Source: Sinomonas notoginsengisoli (lineage in GTDB: Bacteria; Actinomycetota; Actinomycetes; Actinomycetales; Micrococcaceae). Taken from it: a stretch of 64,000 nucleotides of DNA. The stretch spans positions 558,001-622,000 of the forward strand of contig NZ_JAIZDP010000001.1 in assembly GCF_021554725.1 (NCBI RefSeq), given 5' to 3'. A program made the translations under genes and the position numbers. Below are positions 1 to 8,692 of this stretch, piece by piece. How positions within the stretch are numbered: position 1 is the stretch's first letter; the number at the start of each line of letters is the position of its first letter. The notes beneath the pieces were generated by a model, which did no database searches, was not told the origin of the DNA, and saw only the letters and a list, made by a program, of their open reading frames with translations.

Positions 1-839
1 AGGCCCACGCGGCCGTAGGCATCGAGGGAGCGGGAGAAGTACCCCGATGCTCCATTGACATTGACGTACAGCGAGTCGAAGCTCGTGCCCCCTGCGGCGA
101 GGGCCCGGGCCATGACGTCCCGGACGGCTTCGGCAACGCGTTCTGTCTCCCGCCGCCGCAGCGTGTCCGTTGGCCTCGCGTAGTGCAGGCGCGCATTCCA
201 CAGGGCCTCGTCCGCGTAGATGTTCCCAATCCCGGACACGAGGCGCTGGTCGAGGAGAGCGCGTTTGATGCCTGTGCGGCGCGAGCGCAGACGGTAGTGG
301 AATGCGGCCGGGTCGAACAGGGGATCCAGCGGATCCCGTCCAATGTGGGAAACCTCAGGCGGGACGAGCGCGAGGGAGGATTCCGCGCGGCCGCCCGGAC
401 CGCCGTCGTGCGTCGCCACGAGGGGGACCACGGCGAGGCCGCCGAAGATGCGCTGGTCCACGAACCGCAGCTCGGCGGGCATCCCCCGGACCTCGCTGAG
501 CCGGAGACGGACCTTGAGGTGCTTCTCATCTGGCTGGCCCGCGTCCTCCACGAGGAGCTGGCCGCTCATGCCCAGGTGTGCAAGGAGCGCTGTATGCGGT
601 ACGTAGGCGGGGTCCGCCGGATCGTCCTCCGGGCCCGCGAGGGGCATCCACAGGTACTTGCCACGGCGGACCGCATCGAGTACCCGCGCGTCCTCAAGCT
701 GTCCGCGGAAGTCCTGGGCACCGCGTGCGTGCCGTCGAACAGAGCGGGGATCCACCACCTGCGCCGACTCGATGCGCCGGCCCACCACCCATGCGGCCAG
801 ACCCCTGCGCACCACCTCGACTTCGGGGAGCTCCGGCAT
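1..839 (-). CDS. mutM: Formamidopyrimidine-DNA glycosylase (Fpg/MutM), C-terminus beyond window
   Basis: Base-excision repair glycosylase/AP lyase that removes 8-oxoguanine and other oxidised purines. The protein starts [14 protein letters not shown], which supplies the catalytic Pro2 and Glu3 of the Fpg family. A RGKYLW segment near residue 60 holds the conserved lysine, and the helix-two-turn-helix [12 protein letters not shown] is present. The last visible residues are [16 protein letters not shown], just before the expected C-terminal zinc finger, so only the 3' end of the gene is missing. It starts 6 bp after rnc and is the last visible gene of a coaD/yceD-rpmF-rnc-mutM group. That order is common in actinobacteria. 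Confidence 0.95.
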   Translation of the reverse strand, partial: MPELPEVEVVRRGLAAWVVGRRIESAQVVDPRSVRRHARGAQDFRGQLEDARVLDAVRRGKYLWMPLAGPEDDPADPAYVPHTALLAHLGMSGQLLVEDAGQPDEKHLKVRLRLSEVRGMPAELRFVDQRIFGGLAVVPLVATHDGGPGGRAESSLALVPPEVSHIGRDPLDPLFDPAAFHYRLRSRRTGIKRALLDQRLVSGIGNIYADEALWNARLHYARPTDTLRRRETERVAEAVRDVMARALAAGGTSFDSLYVNVNGASGYFSRSLDAYGRVG

Positions 840-845
840 CTCCCC

Positions 846-1559
846 TCAGCTGCTCTGCTGTTCGGCAACGCCCGCTGCGCCGTCGGGGCCGAGTACCTTC
901 CACGCATTCGCCGCGGACTGCTGCTCGGCCTCCTTCTTGGAGTGGCCGGTTCCGGTCCCGTAGGCGGTGCCGCCGATGAGCAGTGTGGCCGTGTACACGC
1001 GGGCGTGGTCCGGCCCATCTCCGACCACCGCGTAGTGGATGGTGCCGAGCTGGCGGTTCGCGGCCAGTTCCTGGATGTGGGTCTTCCAGTCGGTGCCCGC
1101 GCCGAGCACAGCGGCATCCTCGAGGAGCGGCTTGACGAGCCGGACGACGAACTGCCGCGCCGTCTCAAGGTCATTGGAGATGAACGTGGCGCCGATGAGC
1201 GCCTCCATGGTGTCGGCGAGGATCGAGGACTTGTTCTTCCCGCCGGTGAGCTTCTCGCCCTGGCCGAGGAAGATGAAGTCGCCCACGCCGATGCGCCGCG
1301 CAATCGCGGCGAGCGCGCGCGTGCTCACGACGGCGGCGCGCCGCTTCGCGAGGTCGCCCTCGCTCAGGCTTGGGTGCTCACGGTACAGGAGCTCGGTCAC
1401 GGAGAAGCCGAGGATGGAGTCTCCGAGGAACTCGAGGCGCTCGTTGGTGGGGATCCCGCCGTTCTCGTAGGCGAAGGAACGGTGGGTCAGGGCAAGACGA
1501 AGCGTCTCGGCGTCGATGTCGACGCCGAGACGCTTCGCAAGCTCGTCATGAGGGCTCAT
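846..1559 (-). CDS. rnc: Ribonuclease III
   Basis: Double-strand-specific endoribonuclease for rRNA and mRNA processing. At 237 aa it has the usual length. The signature NERLEFLGDS is at residues 39-48 and the second catalytic stretch DTMEALIGA begins at 116, so the acidic metal ligands are intact. A C-terminal dsRNA-binding domain runs from about 157 to 225, ending in the SKKEAEQQSAANAW helix. The gene lies between rpmF (18 bp upstream) and mutM (6 bp downstream) and is very likely cotranscribed with them. Confidence 0.97.
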   Translation of the reverse strand: MSPHDELAKRLGVDIDAETLRLALTHRSFAYENGGIPTNERLEFLGDSILGFSVTELLYREHPSLSEGDLAKRRAAVVSTRALAAIARRIGVGDFIFLGQGEKLTGGKNKSSILADTMEALIGATFISNDLETARQFVVRLVKPLLEDAAVLGAGTDWKTHIQELAANRQLGTIHYAVVGDGPDHARVYTATLLIGGTAYGTGTGHSKKEAEQQSAANAWKVLGPDGAAGVAEQQSS

Positions 1560-1577
1560 GCGCGAGAGTCCACCGAA

Positions 1578-1781
1578 TCAGGCGTCGGCGACCTTGCGGC
1601 CCTTGTACTCGAGGAAGAGCTCGGTCCCTGCGGAGTCGGTGACGACCTTCGCCTGATGCGGCAGGCTGTACGTCACGCGGCCGTTCTCGACGGTCTTGAC
1701 CAGAGTCGGGACGGAAGCCTTCCACTGCGAGCGGCGGGCGCGGGTATTCGAGCGAGACATCTTCCGCTTGGGAACAGCCAC
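1578..1781 (-). CDS. rpmF: 50S ribosomal protein L32
   Basis: Small ribosomal large-subunit protein of 67 aa, beginning [20 protein letters not shown], the L32 N-terminal signature. The start is GTG. There are no cysteines, so this is the zinc-independent (C-minus) form of L32; many bacteria carry a version with two CxxC pairs. It lies 30 bp after yceD, the usual partner of rpmF, and 18 bp before rnc. Confidence 0.97.
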   Translation of the reverse strand: MAVPKRKMSRSNTRARRSQWKASVPTLVKTVENGRVTYSLPHQAKVVTDSAGTELFLEYKGRKVADA

Positions 1782-1811
1782 GGCTAACTCATTTCTCTAA
1801 AGTGCCAACAC

Positions 1812-2357
1812 TTACTCATCGTCGTGCCGGTCTGGCTTCGCCAGATCTGCCAAGGCAGCCCACCGGGGGTCGACGACCTCATGGTGGTGCCCCGGCTCGT
1901 CCGCGAGCCGCACTCCGCATTCGGAGCACAGGCCTTCGCAGTCTTCCCGGCACACCGGCTGGAACGGCAGCAGCGGTACCACTGCGTCCCGCAACACCGG
2001 CTCAAGATCGATGGAATCGCGCTCGACTCGACGTTGCTCTTCATCGTCTTCTCCATCCGAGAAGCCCATGCCCTCGAAGAAGAAAAGCTCTTGCACCTCG
2101 GCATCGAGTCCGTACTCGATAGGATCCAGGCACCGGCCACATTCACCCGTCACCGTGACGTGCGCGGTCCCCGAGACCAGGATCCCCTCGTGCACTGACT
2201 CGAACTTCAGGCCCAGATCCACGGGGGATCCTCGCCTGACGCCGATGAGCGCCACACCGAGGTCGCTCGGTGCGGGTACATGCTCCGTCAGGGTCCGCAT
2301 CGCCCCCGGGCTGCGCCCGAGATCCTTGACGTCGAACATCAAAGACGAACGTGCCAC
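1812..2357 (-). CDS. yceD: YceD/DUF177 family protein
   Basis: Member of the DUF177 family, which is almost always encoded directly upstream of rpmF and has been linked to 23S rRNA/large-subunit accumulation in other bacteria. It has 181 aa. Cysteines at 73 and 76 (GECGRC) and a second cluster at 136, 140, 144 and 147 (CREDCEGLCSEC) look like a metal site. The conserved C-terminal DPRWAALADL is at about 163-172. Start is GTG at 2357; an AGGAG lies somewhat far upstream (about 14 nt), so the exact start is less certain. A TAGGAT element at 2399-2404 could be its -10. Confidence 0.9.
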   Translation of the reverse strand: MARSSLMFDVKDLGRSPGAMRTLTEHVPAPSDLGVALIGVRRGSPVDLGLKFESVHEGILVSGTAHVTVTGECGRCLDPIEYGLDAEVQELFFFEGMGFSDGEDDEEQRRVERDSIDLEPVLRDAVVPLLPFQPVCREDCEGLCSECGVRLADEPGHHHEVVDPRWAALADLAKPDRHDDE

Positions 2358-2506
2358 GCGCTTAATGAGAACTCCTGTAGAACATAGACCGACACACTAT
2401 CCTAGCCTCTGCGGCTCCGCGCCCCAAAACGGACAGGGGCTCACGGCAGGACAACGTGCTGCTGCGCCCGTCTATTCTAGCCGCTCTGCGGGGCGGGCGT
2501 GGGAGA

Positions 2507-2989
2507 TCAGCGCTCTGGGCGCGTCTCCGCGAGCCGCACGAGCACTGAGCGCGGCACGAAGTCGGAGACATCGCCGCCAAGATCGTGGACCTCCTTGATG
2601 AGCGTCGAGGAGAGGTGGACGTAGTGCGCTTCAGCCGGCAGGAAGACGGTCTCGACGCCGGTGAGCTGTCGGTTCATGATGGCCATTGGCAGCTCGTAGT
2701 CGAAGTCCGACGACGAGCGCAGCCCCTTGACCACGGCAGTGGCACCCCGCTCGCGGCAGAATTCCGCCAGCAGTCCGTCTCCCATGGGCTCGACGAGGAT
2801 GCCGCTGATCGCCCCGAGGGTGCGCCGGGCCATGGTGAGCCTCTCCTCGACGCCGAACCGGTACTTCTTCGCATAGTTCGTCGAGACAGCCACGATGACC
2901 TCGTCGAAGAGGTTCGCGGCACGCGCGATCACCTCGAGATGCCCATTATGGATGGGATCGAAGGAACCGGGGCACACCGCGCGTCGCAT
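2507..2989 (-). CDS. coaD: Phosphopantetheine adenylyltransferase
   Basis: Fourth step of coenzyme A synthesis: transfers AMP from ATP to 4'-phosphopantetheine to give dephospho-CoA. It has 160 aa from ATG 2989. The nucleotidyltransferase motif GSFDPIHNGH is at residues 8-17, the substrate loop RSSSDFDYE is in the middle, and VHLSSTLIKEV matches the family's ISSTxxR region. The in-frame TTG at 2998 is less likely because ATG 2989 sits exactly 7 nt after a TATCTT -10 element, which gives a leaderless mRNA. It is divergent from the aminotransferase at 3070. Confidence 0.96.
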   Translation of the reverse strand: MRRAVCPGSFDPIHNGHLEVIARAANLFDEVIVAVSTNYAKKYRFGVEERLTMARRTLGAISGILVEPMGDGLLAEFCRERGATAVVKGLRSSSDFDYELPMAIMNRQLTGVETVFLPAEAHYVHLSSTLIKEVHDLGGDVSDFVPRSVLVRLAETRPER

Positions 2990-2996
2990 ACGCCTC

Positions 2997-3002
2997 AAGA
3001 TA
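2997..3002 (-). promoter_or_regulatory. -10 element giving leaderless coaD
   Basis: On the minus strand TATCTT is followed by 7 nt and then the ATG of coaD. A transcript starting at the usual distance would begin at or next to the start codon. Inferred from spacing only; no clear -35. Confidence 0.5.
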
Positions 3003-3057
3003 CTGCATGGCCTTGGTCACCGGGCCACTCTTCCGCCGTCGGCATGGCCCGCATCGA

Positions 3058-3063
3058 TAGCAT
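3058..3063 (+). promoter_or_regulatory. -10 element giving leaderless aminotransferase
   Basis: TAGCAT followed by 6 nt and then the ATG at 3070. This matches the TAnnnT-N6/7-start layout seen at about a dozen genes here, so the mRNA is probably leaderless. No convincing -35. Confidence 0.5.
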
Positions 3064-3069
3064 GGGCGG

Positions 3070-4308
3070 ATGACATCGGCACAGCAGCGACACGTGCAGG
3101 CGGGACCCGCAGAGCGTTCGGCGTGGCAGCGTACGGCCGCGGGCGCCAACCTCCTCGGTGCGGACGGCAAGCTCGGCGTGACGATCTTCGAGGAGATGAC
3201 GTCCCTGGCGGTGAAGCACGGGGCGATCAACCTCGGCCAGGGCTTTCCCGATGAGGACGGCCCGGCGGAGATGATGGAGGCCGCACGCGCGGCGATCCTG
3301 AACGGCGCCAACCAGTACGCGCCCGGGCAGGGCATCCCCCGCCTGCGGGAGGCCGTCGCCGTGCATCAGGAGCGCTTCTACGGCATCACGCTGGACCCCT
3401 GGCGCGAGGTGATCGTCTCGACCGGCGCGACGGAGGGCATCGCCGCGGCGGTCCTCGCCCTCGCGGGGCCCGGCGACGAGGTCCTGACGTTCGAGCCGTT
3501 CTACGACTCCTACGGCGCCATGATCGCCCTCGCCGGGGCCGAGCACGTCACCGTGCCGCTGCACGCGCCGTCGTTCCAGCCACACCTCGCCGAGCTCGAG
3601 GCTGCGTTCACGCCCCGGACGCGGCTCGTCATCGTGAACAACCCGCACAATCCGACAGGGGCAGTGTTCGGCCGCGACGTGCTCGCCCGGATCGTGGAGC
3701 TCGCCGGGAAGCACGACGCCGTGATCCTCACCGACGAGGTGTATGAGCACCTCGTGTTCGGCGAGCCGCACATTCCCGTGGCCTCACTGCCGGGCGCGGC
3801 CGCGCGGACACTCACGATCTCCTCCGCGGGCAAGACGTTCTCGTTCACGGGCTGGAAGGTCGGCTGGGTGACGGGCCCAGAAGAGCTCGTGGCGCGGGTG
3901 CGCACCATCAAACAATTCCTGACGTACAGCTCCGGCACCCCGTTCCAGGAGGCCGTTGCCCAGGGGCTGGACTACCCTGACGAGTTCTTCCGGGGCATTG
4001 CCTCTGCGCTGGAGGCCAAGCGGGACATTCTCGCCGAGGGGCTTCGGGCCGCGGGCCTGGACGTGTTCATGCCGCTGGGCACGTACTTCATCACGGCGGA
4101 CGCCGCGCCCCTCGGATTCGACGACGCGCTGGACCTCGCGCGCCGGCTCCCGGAGCTCGTGGGCGTCGCGGCCATCCCGGTCTCGGTATTCTGCCACCCC
4201 GAGGGCGCCGAACGGACGCGCTCGCTGCTGCGGTTCGCCTTCTGCAAGAAGGAGCCGCTCCTCGCCGAGGCCGCCGCCCGGCTCTCACGGCTCGTGGACC
4301 TCGTGTGA
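3070..4308 (+). CDS. PLP-dependent class I/II aminotransferase
   Basis: Fold-type I aminotransferase of 412 aa. Conserved elements are NNPHNPTG at 190-197, TDEVYEH at 221-227 with the pyridine-binding Asp222, and SSAGKTFSFTGWKVGW, whose Lys255 forms the Schiff base with PLP. The N-terminal INLGQGFPDEDGP pattern is typical of the kynurenine/methionine/N-succinyl-DAP (DapC-like) aminotransferase branch. Substrate cannot be fixed from sequence. Its TGA overlaps the GTG of the next gene by 4 bp, so the two are translationally coupled. These two plus-strand genes interrupt an otherwise minus-strand housekeeping block. Confidence 0.9.
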   Translation: MTSAQQRHVQAGPAERSAWQRTAAGANLLGADGKLGVTIFEEMTSLAVKHGAINLGQGFPDEDGPAEMMEAARAAILNGANQYAPGQGIPRLREAVAVHQERFYGITLDPWREVIVSTGATEGIAAAVLALAGPGDEVLTFEPFYDSYGAMIALAGAEHVTVPLHAPSFQPHLAELEAAFTPRTRLVIVNNPHNPTGAVFGRDVLARIVELAGKHDAVILTDEVYEHLVFGEPHIPVASLPGAAARTLTISSAGKTFSFTGWKVGWVTGPEELVARVRTIKQFLTYSSGTPFQEAVAQGLDYPDEFFRGIASALEAKRDILAEGLRAAGLDVFMPLGTYFITADAAPLGFDDALDLARRLPELVGVAAIPVSVFCHPEGAERTRSLLRFAFCKKEPLLAEAAARLSRLVDLV

Positions 4309-5084
4309 GCGAGCAGAGGGCCACGCGGTTCCTGCGCGGCATCGGGGCGCATGCCTCCGTGGAGCCGGACGAGATCGTGGCCGGGGCGTACATCCTGTCC
4401 ATCGCGGGCGCCGAACAGTCCCACGTGGACCTGGCTCACCCCGAGCATGTCTTCTACGCGTACCTCCGCCGCATGGCGAACGTCGTCGACCTGATCGCGC
4501 CCCACGGAGAACCCATCCGGGCCCTGCACCTCGGCGCCGGTGCACTGACCCTCGCACGGTACATCGAGTCGACCCGGCCCGGTTCGCCCCAGACGGCGGT
4601 CGAGCTTGAGCGCGAGCTGCTCGACTTCGTGCTCGAGCAGCTTCCCCTCCCGCCTAGCACGGACCTCTACGCCCACCTCGGGGACGCGCGGTGGGAGCTT
4701 CCGGCGGTATCCGCAAGAGGGCCGTTTGACGTGATAGTGCTCGACATCTTCTACGGCCCGGACGCACCACAGCACATCGCGCACCGGGACTTCTACGCCG
4801 AGGCGTCCGCACTGCTGTCCCCGCACGGCGCCGTCCTCGTCAACATCGGCGACGATCCCCCCCTGACGCTCGTGCGCTCGCAGCTGACCGCGATGCGCTC
4901 GGTCTTCGACCACGTCGCGGCACTGGCGGAACCGGACATGTTCACCGGGAGGTTCCCCGGAAACGTCGTGGCGATGGGGGTGCAGGGCTCCTGGCCGGAT
5001 GGGTGGACCTCGGCCCTCCCCGCGGCGGGCCCGCATCCGACCCAACTGCGGTGCGGCGTTGAGCTGGACAGACTCGCCGGCTAG
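4305..5084 (+). CDS. Spermidine synthase-like methyltransferase-fold protein
   Basis: Protein of 259 aa with a Rossmann SAM/aminopropyl-binding fold: LHLGAGALTLARYI (nucleotide-binding loop), VELERELLDFV (acidic end of beta-2) and FDVIVLDIFYG (motif after the acidic catalytic position). This pattern is shared by stand-alone spermidine synthase-like proteins common in actinobacteria. The full polyamine-binding set cannot be confirmed, so it may be a methyltransferase with another substrate. Start is GTG 4305, overlapping the aminotransferase stop (GTGA). Coupling suggests a shared pathway, which is not known. Confidence 0.75.
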   Translation: MSEQRATRFLRGIGAHASVEPDEIVAGAYILSIAGAEQSHVDLAHPEHVFYAYLRRMANVVDLIAPHGEPIRALHLGAGALTLARYIESTRPGSPQTAVELERELLDFVLEQLPLPPSTDLYAHLGDARWELPAVSARGPFDVIVLDIFYGPDAPQHIAHRDFYAEASALLSPHGAVLVNIGDDPPLTLVRSQLTAMRSVFDHVAALAEPDMFTGRFPGNVVAMGVQGSWPDGWTSALPAAGPHPTQLRCGVELDRLAG

Positions 5085-5162
5085 ACCAGTCCGGTACGAG
5101 TGCGGTGGAAGGCGTGATCACGACGCCGGCCTGCCCTCCCGCCGTCGCCTCGGCCCCGGCTG

Positions 5163-5360
5163 TCAGCTCGCGAGCTTCTGCTCCGCGAGGCGTTTGACCC
5201 ATTCAGGGGTCGGCCGGTTGAGCCGCTCGTCAAGCACCACCCGGAGCTTGGCCGCGGCAATCTGAACCCGTCGGTCGGACGAGCCCGGGCGCCGCTCGGG
5301 CGTGGGCTCCTCGGTGTGCCGCCCGGTGTCCTCGCCGGGGAGCGACTGATCCTTGCTCAC
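5163..5360 (-). CDS. Small hypothetical protein (65 aa)
   Basis: I do not recognise a family. The protein has a polar, Pro/Glu/Arg-rich first half and a basic amphipathic second half (about 35-65: VQIAAAKLRVVLDERLNR then PTPEWVKRLAEQKLAS), which looks helical. GTG at 5360 is chosen because AAGGAG lies 5 nt upstream. The longer reading to 5441 adds a low-complexity repeat (GVPAGRQIPAGRQ) without its own ribosome site. It is 93 bp downstream of another small gene on the same strand. Confidence 0.6.
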   Translation of the reverse strand: MSKDQSLPGEDTGRHTEEPTPERRPGSSDRRVQIAAAKLRVVLDERLNRPTPEWVKRLAEQKLAS

Positions 5361-5453
5361 GGCCTCTCCTTGCCTGCCTGCCGGTATTTGCCTGCCAGCG
5401 GGTACCCCCCAGTATCCCCTGAGCCGCGCGGGGGTGTCCACGGCGCGCGGAAG

Positions 5454-5804
5454 CTACTGGCCCTCATCGCCGAGCTCCTCATCAAGACCAGCATCCTCTG
5501 CCTCAGCAATCGGCTCAATCCAGACGGCGTCCAGCAGTTCGAGTTCCTCGTCGCTCGCGATCAGGTCGCTCTTGGCCAAGCTCGCGAGCACCATGGTTCC
5601 CATGGCCGCGAGCTGCGGGTCCGGCGATACCGACGCCTCGAGTGCCCATTCGGTGCGCCGCCAGAACTCCGCCCTGCGATCCGCGTACGAACGCTGGCGG
5701 AGGGTGCCGAGCCCGATGACTGCCGCGACGACGGCCGCCGCAAGCGTCCCGAGCGGAGCGAGCGCCGAGACGACCTCCCACCACTGCGGTTCCGGAACCG
5801 TCAT
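5454..5804 (-). CDS. Small predicted membrane protein (116 aa)
   Basis: I do not recognise a family. A single hydrophobic segment at about 11-32 (VSALAPLGTLAAAVVAAVIG) follows a short N-terminus with a WW pair, then comes a basic stretch (RQRSYADRRAEFWRR) and an acidic C-terminus rich in Glu and Asp. This suggests a bitopic inner-membrane protein with a cytoplasmic tail. Its ATG overlaps the rsmD stop by 4 bp (ATGA), so it is probably translated together with rsmD. Confidence 0.65.
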   Translation of the reverse strand: MTVPEPQWWEVVSALAPLGTLAAAVVAAVIGLGTLRQRSYADRRAEFWRRTEWALEASVSPDPQLAAMGTMVLASLAKSDLIASDEELELLDAVWIEPIAEAEDAGLDEELGDEGQ

Positions 5805-6433
5805 GGCGCAGTTGTGCGCGGCGACCGGGATTCTTCCTGCCCGCCGACCGCGCCCTCCTCACCATCGCTCGAAGGCTCGGCGAACCAGAGGTGCGTCTCG
5901 CCGTACTTGCGGTCTCCCATCGGGGCCATTCCGACTGGCCAGGCAGGCTCGGGCGAACGGGACGAGCGCTCGACGACGACAATGGCGTCCGCAGCGAGGT
6001 GCGGGGTGAGGGATTTGAGGACAAGAGCTGTCTGTTCCTCGCCCAAAGCGTACGGGGGATCCATGAAGACGAGGTCCCAATGCCGCCCCGGGACGGTTGC
6101 CTCGAGGAAGGAAACGACCTTGCCTCGGTGCACGGTCACCGCGCGCCGACCGACCGCGTCGTTCACCGACCGCGCGTTCCGCTGACAGGTGCTCGCGGCC
6201 TTCGCGTCCGATTCGACGAGCTCCGCGGTGGAGGCTCCACGGCTCACCGCCTCGACTCCCAGAGCGCCGGAGCCGGCATAGAGGTCGAGCACACGGGCGC
6301 GGGTGATCATTCCGAGGGCCTCAAGCCTCGAGAAGAGGGCCTCCTTCACGCGGTCCGTGGTGGGCCGCGTCGCAGAGCCGGGGACGGACGCGAGAGGCGT
6401 GCCCCCGCAGATCCCCGCGATGATCCTGCTCAT
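5801..6433 (-). CDS. rsmD: 16S rRNA (guanine(966)-N2)-methyltransferase
   Basis: Methylates G966 of 16S rRNA using S-adenosylmethionine. It has 210 aa. The SAM-binding motif VLDLYAGSGALG is at 48-59, the acidic residue after beta-2 is in VESD, and the catalytic motif FMDPPY has its DPPY at 125-128. The C-terminal tail of about 25 residues (Glu/Ser/Arg-rich) is longer than in the core family. It lies 21 bp after recG, and coaD lies further along the same strand. recG-rsmD-coaD is a conserved actinobacterial order, interrupted here by four extra genes. Confidence 0.93.
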   Translation of the reverse strand: MSRIIAGICGGTPLASVPGSATRPTTDRVKEALFSRLEALGMITRARVLDLYAGSGALGVEAVSRGASTAELVESDAKAASTCQRNARSVNDAVGRRAVTVHRGKVVSFLEATVPGRHWDLVFMDPPYALGEEQTALVLKSLTPHLAADAIVVVERSSRSPEPAWPVGMAPMGDRKYGETHLWFAEPSSDGEEGAVGGQEESRSPRTTAP

Positions 6434-6454
6434 CGTGCTGCCCGAGATATCGTC

Positions 6455-8692
6455 TCAACCACGCTCGAGGAACACCTCCTTCTCCGGTTCGAGGTATGCG
6501 TCGATGGATGCTCTCAGGTCGGCGTGCCGTTCCAGGTCCGGATCGTCGCCCACGATCTGGAGGGCGTCCGCGCGGGCCCGCTCGATGACGTCGGCGTCCC
6601 GCAGGACCCGCAGCAGGCGCAGGGTGGAGCGACGCCCCGACTGTGTGGCCCCGAGGATGTCACCCTCGCGGCGGTTTTCAAGGTCCTTCTGGGCCAGGAC
6701 GAAGCCGTCGGTGCTCGAGGCGACGGCCTCTAGTCGCGTCCTGCTCGGGTGCCCCGGCTCGAGGGAGGTCACGAGGAGGCATGTGCCCTGATGTCCCCCG
6801 CGGCCCACCCGACCGCGGAGCTGATGGAGCTGGGCGATCCCGAACCTGTCGGCATCGAGGATGACCATGAGTGTTGCGTTCGGCACGTCGACGCCGACTT
6901 CTACGACAGTGGTCGCGACGAGAAGGTCAGTGGATCCCGAGGCGAACGCCTCCATCGCGGCAGCCTTCTCGGTTCTCTCGAGCCTGCCGTGCAGGACGCC
7001 GACCCGGGTTCCGGCGAGCGCGGGCTCCTCCGCGAGCTGGGCGACGACGGCGGCCACGGAAGCAGCAGGCTGGCGCTCCTCGAGCGGGCCCAGTGCCGTT
7101 CCTCCCCACGTAGCCTCGTCGAGGGCCTCGAGGTCACCCTCGTCCTCCCCCGACTCGCCGATCGTGGGGCAGACCACGTAGACCTGCTGCCCGGCGTCGA
7201 TCTCCTCCCTCGCCCGCGCCCAGATCCGGCGTTCCCATGAAGGGTTCTCCACGAGCCCGACCACATGGGTAGCGATCGGCGAACGTCCGGCCGGGAGCTC
7301 GCGCAGCACCGACGTCTCGAGGTCCCCGAACACCGTCATGGCGACGGTCCGGGGAATCGGCGTCGCGGTCATGACGAGCAGATGCGGGGTGGCGAGGCTC
7401 TTGGCGCGCAAGGCGTCGCGCTGCTCCACGCCGAAGCGGTGCTGCTCGTCCACGACCACGAGGCCGAGATCCGCGAATTGGACGTGCTCCGAGAGAAGGG
7501 CGTGGGTTCCGACGACGATTCCCGCCTCGCCGCTCGCCGCCGCAAGGAGCGACCGCCTGCGCTCGCCGCCACTCTGCGAACCGGTGAGCAGGACGACCTC
7601 CACGTCAGGCACGTCAGAAGCTCCCGCGCTGAGGATCCCATCCCGGGCGAGGGGGCCGAGCGTGCGGCGGATCGACTCGTAGTGCTGGCTGGCGAGCACC
7701 TCGGTGGGGGCCAGCAGCGCGGCCTGCCCGCCGTCGTCGACCACCTGCAGCATTGCGCGCAGGGCGACCACCGTCTTGCCTGAACCAACCTCACCCTGCA
7801 GGAGCCGGTTCATCGGGTGGTTCGCGGCCAGCTCGGCCGCCAGCGTCCTGCCAACGTCGCGCTGCCCCTCGGTCAGGGTGAAGGGGAGCCGGGCGTCGAA
7901 CGCCTCGAGGAGACCACCTCGGCGCGCGGGGCTGGGGCGGGACGGCAGCTGAGCGTGCTGGGCCTTGCGCCGGGCGAGGGCGGTCTGCAGCACGAGGGCC
8001 TCCTCGTACTGGAAGCGCCTCCGCGCGAGCGCCCATTCCTGGGCGTTCACCGGAGTATGGACCATGCGGTAGGCCTCGGCGATAGGTGGCAGCCCGTAGT
8101 GCTCCCGCAGCGCGGCGGGGAGAGGGTCTGGGAGCGTGGAAAGGTCAATCTGGGCTAGAAGGGTCTCGGTTGCCTGGGCGATCTTCCAGCTGGGCAGCTT
8201 GGCCGTCGCGGGATACACCGGGATCGGCTTGTCGGCGAGCTCCTCTGCGCTCAGGCCGTCCGCGGAGCCCCCGTCGAGCAGGACGTAGTCCGGGTTCGTG
8301 AGCTGGAGCCGGCCGCGGTACGTCCCGACGCGGCCGGAGAACATGGCGACTGTGCCGGGCGTCAGCTGCCTCGCAGCCGCAAAACTGTTGAAGAACGTGA
8401 GGCTGATCGTGTCGAGGGCGCCGTCGAGGCCGTCAGTGACGAGGACCTCGGTGATGCTTCCCCTGCGTGCGGCCATCTTCCGGTTCGTGACCTTCACGAC
8501 CCGCGCGAGAAGCGTGACGTCGGTATCGACCGGGAGCTCGGCGATGCGGGTGAGCTCGCCCCGCTGGGCATAGCGGCGCGGGAAGTGGTCCAGGAGGTCT
8601 CCCGCCGTCGCGAGGCCGAGGTGGTCCTTGAGCTTCTTGGCCGAGGCTCCCCCGATGAGCTTGGCCAAGCCGATCTCACGCTGAGCGGCCAC
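6455..8692 (-). CDS. recG: ATP-dependent DNA helicase RecG
   Basis: Helicase that reverses stalled replication forks and branch-migrates recombination intermediates. It has 745 aa. The N-terminal wedge/OB domain (about 50-140) is followed by SF2 helicase motifs: Walker A QGEVGSGKT at 299-307, DEQH at 415-418, TATPIPRT at 442-449, and QLRGRVGRG in the second helicase lobe. The GTG start at 8692 overlaps the end of the DAK2 gene by 17 bp, so the two are coupled. Confidence 0.97.
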   Translation of the reverse strand: MAAQREIGLAKLIGGASAKKLKDHLGLATAGDLLDHFPRRYAQRGELTRIAELPVDTDVTLLARVVKVTNRKMAARRGSITEVLVTDGLDGALDTISLTFFNSFAAARQLTPGTVAMFSGRVGTYRGRLQLTNPDYVLLDGGSADGLSAEELADKPIPVYPATAKLPSWKIAQATETLLAQIDLSTLPDPLPAALREHYGLPPIAEAYRMVHTPVNAQEWALARRRFQYEEALVLQTALARRKAQHAQLPSRPSPARRGGLLEAFDARLPFTLTEGQRDVGRTLAAELAANHPMNRLLQGEVGSGKTVVALRAMLQVVDDGGQAALLAPTEVLASQHYESIRRTLGPLARDGILSAGASDVPDVEVVLLTGSQSGGERRRSLLAAASGEAGIVVGTHALLSEHVQFADLGLVVVDEQHRFGVEQRDALRAKSLATPHLLVMTATPIPRTVAMTVFGDLETSVLRELPAGRSPIATHVVGLVENPSWERRIWARAREEIDAGQQVYVVCPTIGESGEDEGDLEALDEATWGGTALGPLEERQPAASVAAVVAQLAEEPALAGTRVGVLHGRLERTEKAAAMEAFASGSTDLLVATTVVEVGVDVPNATLMVILDADRFGIAQLHQLRGRVGRGGHQGTCLLVTSLEPGHPSRTRLEAVASSTDGFVLAQKDLENRREGDILGATQSGRRSTLRLLRVLRDADVIERARADALQIVGDDPDLERHADLRASIDAYLEPEKEVFLERG

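Noticed and set aside
183-1787. 534-aa plus-strand open frame opposite mutM and rnc
   Set aside because: It runs antisense to two certain genes, has no ribosome site or family features, and is explained by the high GC at third positions.
5361-5441. N-terminal extension with GRQ repeats for the 65-aa protein
   Set aside because: No ribosome site for the upstream start, whereas AAGGAG stands 5 nt before GTG 5360. The repeat is a short tandem in the DNA.
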